Part shown: piece by piece, positions 61,101-64,000 of the stretch
Numbering within the stretch: position 1 is the first letter of the stretch
Layout: each line of letters begins with the position of its first letter
Notes under the pieces: model-generated
Databases searched by the model: none
Seen by the model: the letters and a program-made list of their open reading frames with translations, nothing else
Told to the model about the DNA's origin: nothing
NCBI GenBank assembly: GCA_902795135.1
Contig: CADBJW010000001.1
Location: 1-64,000, forward strand
Direction: 5' to 3'
Source of the DNA: an uncultured Eubacteriales bacterium
Lineage (GTDB): Bacteria > Bacillota > Clostridia > Peptostreptococcales > Anaerovoracaceae
DNA length: 64,000 nucleotides
Made by a program: the position numbers and the translations under genes

Positions 61101-61279
61101 TCACTGGCAGCGATCTGGTGAAGTACACCGCCGCCAATGGCTTCCGTTACGGAAACGAGCCGGGTCCATCACTGCCAAATTCCGGCGGTCCTGGAACCAT
61201 GTGGATCTATCTGATCGGAAGCATACTCCTGATCGGTTGCGGCATCACATTGATTGCGCGCAGGCGGATCCGTGCATAA
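55163..61279 (+). CDS. Large LPxTG pilus tip / adhesin protein
   Basis: 2,038 residues. The N-terminal membrane segment (about 26-46, YVMVLSCVVVFITTYILILP) precedes an acidic Glu/Thr/Asp linker. Two tandem related ~120-residue units (about 115-330) each carry an FDIA/S..DGEIIEP..P..V.I.YD..L pattern and V.HFA. A large unique head follows to about 1040, then Cna-B-like units near 1043, 1183, 1409 and 1766 and a SpaA-type unit from about 1879 (TQIKITKVDKDN, KTPAGYV). It ends with LPNSG (2004-2008), a hydrophobic helix and ARRRIRA, the sortase signal. It heads the pilin/sortase set, so it is probably the tip adhesin. A GTGGGGG run precedes the ATG. Confidence 0.9.
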   Translation: MTDKWDSSMKNALINIAEFARRKRAYVMVLSCVVVFITTYILILPAITLDQEEAAQQGGIDVTTQTEQVQSDATEAEPTDATEAVVTDTSNDTDNQIVEDKEDVQTDAVEAEDSDTVKKTQFGSISFSGKGYEISANCNGANLPDGTEIVAEEINQKDQGYDALYEDALKAVRKNSKNKVYDFDFAKFYDISLISDGEVIEPEKPLDVTISYDKTLRASDADNVRIVHFAENKKTGEVEAKVLDSKHVDAAIKNDNLKETTFQANSFSVYAVVYTAEYEYQSVDGKTYKFTVRYDAESGIPEDAQLKVSELKEGSDEYQKYLEDSAKELGVKETSDISFARFFDIAFVKDGEIIEPTTPVKVKIEYDDALKVSADQSLNVVHFARKGTEVIKDVNLSGNSKELTWQQGSFSVTGTIISGEPSANDKYMVLVNYPTNSNDYYIVNNDGSLTKVVYHNGTVMVEKPMMWTVEGSNPNRHIYFNAEATGFNFQDTAADYYRWYIDPSSESGIAKEDSSNVTVTNGGDGIKSGGRIADHGRDNMLTQTALNTYNDRIYKEPWRDHNHLGVELDKNGVPIHLAGQKADNQNVKIVFAKANNVPTNIGAATHTVDHIDISISGKSKVSVPLAYGTYYYKDAQGNWQTYTVSDDTTLELEKNNIKIEPDDMKKATIKAYDKNGNELDDAFVIDSYSSNASNSLSTVQVRIGGRFKVANLNDNVPQGQNVNSDYWKNQRINNKITYTVSAMKDVEFPIKDDEHGQLYELKADGTYEELSITVAVNMGASFDYWDEGNECPAIHENLLGLSSYWYPLNATWRNGGIPDLWGNYLSGMDFVLGGDADDASNKVVALEIVKMIVDEDGNLIKPQEKLVNTFDVYRNGSMTNQQKLDSVRDLDVYHYDTPANYSGYSKLHSKDVLVGTDGMGLSYDYAVTDGMYYITEKHDDESLPNEIIDQDGQAWTYDSTEMHTEYVRRGDGHYDDSTQHPKPLHYSKTYTKEDALSNGAGSPEYASIPDLLGMFTRYDGVQKKEGFLEFYVYNVYKPVVSEVSTTKMWQDAEGNDDGWRANVTFKIMKKTGEGENAVYSNVTAPSYYVQRNMDWSQTITTTSQSKTAKWENLDPLNKGESYVIIESDIVPVKSTDKITDIVRDPKSGAIKSYKLNGAKYVVSGRETSEENATTINMAQPETDIEVEKKWVVPERMAPGNSTMVLYQIVGDKDNPNDPAKPSKKIKITVEADPAPVTTNAGQITVHYTGKDKDGADDSGSFVLSNTEGWSKILEFDRGSSYEFTYEPDGNKILTVEPDKTGTIADTATIKLVTTAAEIQHYTYTFTVPQSVRQDKGSIAVTCNGETKTAKSSNDWTVAFDVAEETPVNYSVEGDGKFITSASADNTFQGKPATGNHTVSVVPVYAPQTMDVPVSVDWNGETPADGTQVTVRFVPDKSGVQTQTATLDKTGWTTTKTLPRLDENGDLITWTVSHELSPNDGNASVSMALPANGRISDSGNVVLNGTVMSGMNLTVEVAGGTQANIAEFFSLDANRTIESYHVINNTGWINGYNAPVAHTFNNLDVKDSNGNPIYYCFYMYSKHNVSTNAAEAGIGNRYNEYVYVKAEPGNVMIRLSQSSDGNWHVTTGGGAKNSKARAKAMAPKKAASAPSTSQKFYDGAVGGTGDAPFKVISAKDLPEGAVPVPDSVRTDGLRVISGDGTYKWEHLPKYDADGNPIYYYVVEKDATAVADDISVKYAYTYKDDGSIQKVKVINEIEGTPEPITGSVTITKTFEGLSVADIPDDFQITNDYNDQVFTLDGANGTIAATGSGLGPYVWTIHDVPQDTVVKFTESGIQVGGYNLTVNQMRTTQDSVEISAPAIVAGSTVSASLVNKYEKKETQIKITKVDKDNVNNNSTDVLTGAKFRLEKYTSADFVQKDSSWTEQSIEDINKTGTFNFSGLTTGYYKIVEEKTPAGYVKLESDPTFEVRVNAQTGDLEVVFTGSDLVKYTAANGFRYGNEPGPSLPNSGGPGTMWIYLIGSILLIGCGITLIARRRIRA

Positions 61280-61312
61280 ACAATCCCGGAAAGGAACTGC
61301 AAATTAGGTTTT

Positions 61313-61624
61313 ATGAAATTTGGTCAATCAAAAAAAAGCAAAGAAAGTGATCCAGAAAGCAAACCGGAGCTTCTGAAACTGAAAAAACGGGAGCTTTTGG
61401 AGATTATGCTGCGGCAGGGCGAGGAAATCGACGCACTGCGAAAAGAAATCGAAGATCTGAAGACAGAGCTCGCTGCGAAGGAGCAGGAGCTTGAGAATCA
61501 CCAGTTTGAGATCAAGAAATTCGGCTCCATCGCCGAAGCATCCCTGCAGGTGACGGACGTATTCCAGGAAGCGGAAAAGGCCGCCAAGATTTACCTCGAC
61601 AACCTGAGGAGGCGCTATGGCTAA
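61313..61624 (+). CDS. Small coiled-coil protein of the pilus locus
   Basis: 103 residues, highly charged. Residues 22-75 form a heptad-patterned coiled coil (LKLKKRELLEIMLRQGEEID, LRKEIEDLKTELAAKEQELE), followed by a helix VTDVFQEAEKAAKIYLDNLR. There is no signal peptide, so it is cytosolic. It overlaps the signal peptidase gene by 8 bases. Its role in pilus biogenesis is unknown; a scaffold linking the locus-specific peptidase to the divisome or secretion machinery is conceivable. Confidence 0.7.
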   Translation: MKFGQSKKSKESDPESKPELLKLKKRELLEIMLRQGEEIDALRKEIEDLKTELAAKEQELENHQFEIKKFGSIAEASLQVTDVFQEAEKAAKIYLDNLRRRYG

Positions 61625-62216
61625 GGATTCCAAAGCGCCGGTACCATACGAAGGTCTGCCGTCAACGGAAGAGATTCGCGAGGCATACGAGAGAGTGTCC
61701 TATGCGGATCGGCTGCGCAAGTCGATCATCAGCACCACAAACACGTTGATCGTTGTAGCCGCCGTCGCAGTTCTGGTTGCCATGCTGTTTCTGCCGGTTC
61801 TCAGGATTTACGGGCAGTCGATGAACAACACCCTTGTCAGCGGAGAACTGGTCGTATCGCTCAAAGGCGCTAGTTTTGAGACCGGAGATGTCGTAGCATT
61901 TTATTACAACAATAACATCCTGGTAAAACGTGTGATTGCAAATCCAGGTGATTGGGTAGACATCGACCTGGACGGCAATGTCTACGTCAATCAGCAGAAA
62001 ATCGAAGAACCATACATTAAAACAAAGGCCTACGGAGAGCCGGATATCGAATTCCCATATCAGGTTCCAGACGAAAGAATCTTCGTACTGGGCGACAACC
62101 GGGCCGTCTCGGTAGACTCAAGAAGTGCATCAATTGGCTGTGTGTCGTCAGAGCAGATCGTCGGAAAGATCGTATTCCGGATTTGGCCTCTGAACCGCAT
62201 AGGGCCGGTTCGATAA
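61617..62216 (+). CDS. lepB: Signal peptidase I (pilus-locus copy)
   Basis: 199 residues, S26 family. One membrane segment (about 43-62) is followed by catalytic S68 (IYGQSMNNTL) and K104 (NNNILVKRVIA), then VFVLGDNR-like box D (RIFVLGDNRAVSVDSRSASI) and the closing GKIVFRIWPLN. Pilus loci of Gram-positive bacteria commonly encode such SipA-like peptidases, sometimes lacking the Ser/Lys pair; here both are present, so it should be active. It overlaps the coiled-coil gene and precedes the pilin by 47 bases. Confidence 0.92.
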   Translation: MAKDSKAPVPYEGLPSTEEIREAYERVSYADRLRKSIISTTNTLIVVAAVAVLVAMLFLPVLRIYGQSMNNTLVSGELVVSLKGASFETGDVVAFYYNNNILVKRVIANPGDWVDIDLDGNVYVNQQKIEEPYIKTKAYGEPDIEFPYQVPDERIFVLGDNRAVSVDSRSASIGCVSSEQIVGKIVFRIWPLNRIGPVR

Positions 62217-62263
62217 ATATAGCTAATCATTTTACAGCATAATGACACGAAAGGAAGGACAAA

Positions 62264-63727
62264 ATGAAAAAGGCAAAAAAAATCTTAGCACTCATATTGT
62301 CATTGACTGTGGCACTGACCATGGGCATGGCAGTAACAGGATCGGCATTTGCCGCAACAGACATGTCGACGTACAATTCGACTGTTACGGTAAATGGCAT
62401 TACTGATGGGAACACACTGAAGCTGTATAAGCTGGCAGATGCTGTCATCGGCGATGACAATGTTCTGAGCTACACCTTCGACTCAAAGCTTCCGTCAGAC
62501 TACAACACGGTTGAAAAAATTACCGCATCTGATGTTAACCTGACAACCATGGCAAACAAAATCGCTGCGGTTTATGGCGGAACAGGTGCAACAAAGACTG
62601 CCATTGCAGCTGACGGAAAAGCAATCGTCAGCGACGTTGCACCGGGATGGTATTTCGCGATCGTAAGCGGCGACAAGGACACAGGCGTTGTTTATAAGCC
62701 AATGCTCATCAACAATTCCCCGAAGGCAGAAAACGGAGCATGGACAAAGACAGACGTTAAAACGGACGTAAAGAAAGAAACGGAAACGATTACAAAAACT
62801 GTTGGAACAGAAGCAACGGCAAAGACTACCGATGGATACTCCGTAGGAGATGACGTTCCATTTACTCTGAAAACAACGATTCCGAACTATCCGGCGGATT
62901 CCACACAAGCAACCTTCAAGATCGGCGATAAACCAAACGGCGTCACTCTGTATGCAGTTGGTAAAGAAGATCACCCTTACGTGGTAAAGGTTGGTGATAC
63001 AGACACATACAGCAAGGCAACAGAAGGCGTTATCGACAAGTTCGAAGTTGCAGGCAACGTGCTGACCATCGAATTCAATAAGGATTACATTCTGAGCCAC
63101 CCAGGTGCTGCAGTAACCGTTACATACAAAGGAAAACTGGTTGGAACACCTGATGCAAATGGTAAGACCGCTGACAATACAGCAAACATCGAATACAATC
63201 CGAACCCATATGAAGATACAACGGTAAAACCGGAAGACAAGACAGAAGTTGATACATATGGATACGTATTTGATAAGATCGACAAGAAAACAAAGGAAGC
63301 CCTGGAAGGTGCAGTCTTCACAGTATACTCTGACGCAGCATGCAAGAACGCTGTAAAAGACAAGGACGGAAACGTCATCACATCCACATCCACAAAGGTT
63401 GGGGACAAGGCATACGTATACTTTAACGGTCTTGGTGCAGGAACCTACTATGCAAAGGAAACATCTGCTCCATCCGGATACGTTACACTGACCGATCCGA
63501 TTTCCTTCACTTTGAGCAAGGATACAGCAAAGGCGGATAACCCGGCAACAGCAAACGTTACGGAAAAGAATTTCTTAGTCAACACTAATTCTGTAGAAAA
63601 TACACAGGGTACAGAGCTGCCAACCACTGGTGGTATCGGTACGACGATCTTCTACCTGCTCGGCGCACTTCTTGTTGTCGGATGCGGTATTGTACTGATT
63701 GCACGCAGAAGAATGACTGCTAAATAA
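62264..63727 (+). CDS. LPTTG backbone pilin (isopeptide-forming, SpaA/FimA type)
   Basis: 487 residues. The signal peptide (about 5-30) ends near SAFAA. The N-terminal domain carries the pilin Lys region GDKDTGVVYKPMLINNSP, probably the linkage lysine. A middle D2-type domain and a Cna-B-like domain with E-box YYAKETSAPSGY (near residue 396) follow. LPTTG is at 452-456, then a hydrophobic helix and ARRRMTAK. Sortase C would polymerise it into a covalent fibre. GAAAGGAAGG precedes the ATG. It is followed directly by the sortase gene, whose ATG overlaps the pilin stop. Confidence 0.93.
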   Translation: MKKAKKILALILSLTVALTMGMAVTGSAFAATDMSTYNSTVTVNGITDGNTLKLYKLADAVIGDDNVLSYTFDSKLPSDYNTVEKITASDVNLTTMANKIAAVYGGTGATKTAIAADGKAIVSDVAPGWYFAIVSGDKDTGVVYKPMLINNSPKAENGAWTKTDVKTDVKKETETITKTVGTEATAKTTDGYSVGDDVPFTLKTTIPNYPADSTQATFKIGDKPNGVTLYAVGKEDHPYVVKVGDTDTYSKATEGVIDKFEVAGNVLTIEFNKDYILSHPGAAVTVTYKGKLVGTPDANGKTADNTANIEYNPNPYEDTTVKPEDKTEVDTYGYVFDKIDKKTKEALEGAVFTVYSDAACKNAVKDKDGNVITSTSTKVGDKAYVYFNGLGAGTYYAKETSAPSGYVTLTDPISFTLSKDTAKADNPATANVTEKNFLVNTNSVENTQGTELPTTGGIGTTIFYLLGALLVVGCGIVLIARRRMTAK

Positions 63728-64000
63728 TGATAACCTGGTTAAAAAAACATTTATTAACTGTGATAATGGTTGCCGGCCTTGCGGTCGGCACAGGACTTCT
63801 TCTTTATCCCTCTGTCGCCAATTACTGGAATTCGTTCCATCAGACGAGAGCCATCATGGATTACAATGATGCGATCTCTTCGATGACGACGGAACAGTAC
63901 CAGCAGATTCTGGACGATGCCAAAGCCTATAACAAACGGCTTGGAGAAACCGGGATCCAATGGGTCATGACGGACGAACAAAAAGAAGAATATAACAAAA
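63727..64000 (+). CDS. Class C sortase, N-terminal part (runs off the window)
   Basis: ATG at 63727 overlaps the pilin stop (TAATG) and the frame stays open to the window end, giving 91 residues. It has a membrane anchor (about 8-28, LLTVIMVAGLAVGTGLLLYP) followed by the typical VANYWNSFHQTRAIMDYNDA helix of pilin-polymerising sortases. The catalytic His, Cys and Arg and the lid motif lie outside the window. Position right after the LPTTG pilin supports a pilus-specific srtC. Confidence 0.85.
   Translation, partial: MITWLKKHLLTVIMVAGLAVGTGLLLYPSVANYWNSFHQTRAIMDYNDAISSMTTEQYQQILDDAKAYNKRLGETGIQWVMTDEQKEEYNK

Overview
The window looks like a chromosomal stretch of a host-associated member of the Bacillota, most likely class Clostridia. 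The signs are strong AGGAGG-type ribosome sites, a T-box-like leader, LPxTG/Cna-B surface proteins with class C sortase pili, flavodoxin-type redox proteins, WYL regulators and clostridial ICE remnants. I cannot name a genus from sequence alone. No rRNA, intact tRNA, CRISPR array or prophage is visible.

Layout. (1) 0.4-7.0 kb: one dense + strand run encodes a TetR regulator, a CmpB-type membrane protein, a diacylglycerol kinase-family enzyme, FtsH, a Cache-type sensor histidine kinase and a response regulator fused to a DUF2294 (MpsC-like) domain. (2) 7.0-8.7 kb: an apparent T-box/attenuator precedes an NhaC-type antiporter. (3) 8.7-13.2 kb: mobile-element debris (YdbC/PC4-like protein, small ORF, relaxase fragment) followed by a SWIM zinc-finger protein and a three-gene cassette ending in DUF4160. 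(4) 13.2-25.6 kb: an AraC regulator with a 2,926-residue Cna-B adhesin, then a divergent TetR / alpha-beta hydrolase pair. Regions 3-4 are punctuated by near-identical modules: a 98-bp leader, the decamer TACCCTAGCC and a terminator-like hairpin. (5) 25.6-39.5 kb: redox and sensing genes (SDR, two flavodoxins, aldo/keto reductase, LysR, AraC, aminotransferase, FMN reductase, a WYL-GNAT fusion, Nudix) plus a secreted PI-PLC-domain protein. (6) 39.5-46.0 kb: DUF2284, an ADP-ribosylglycohydrolase, two WYL regulators, a DUF2828 (TROVE-like/vWA) protein and RtcB RNA ligase. This is a probable RNA-damage response island. The start codon of the DUF2828 gene is locked in a 14-bp stem closing a multi-hairpin 5' UTR. 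(7) 46.0-51.2 kb: MFS exporter, DUF4230 protein, sce7726-like nuclease-fold protein and partner, membrane zinc-ribbon protein and an exported DNA/RNA endonuclease. (8) 51.2-64.0 kb: surface genes. A Cna-B adhesin is broken by two single-base losses in A-runs. After it come a flavin reductase, a GNAT and a pilus locus: 2,038-residue tip protein, coiled-coil protein, signal peptidase I, LPTTG pilin and a sortase running off the window.

How the parts fit. The + strand operons on the left sense membrane or envelope state. The middle is an accessory zone assembled from mobile pieces. The RtcB island would detect and repair damaged RNA, with WYL proteins as ligand-responsive switches and the structured leader as a second control on the TROVE-like protein. 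The right end builds adhesive pili. The most novel-looking items are the start-codon-sequestering leader at 43.1-43.3 kb and the recurrent modules at 0-25.6 kb.
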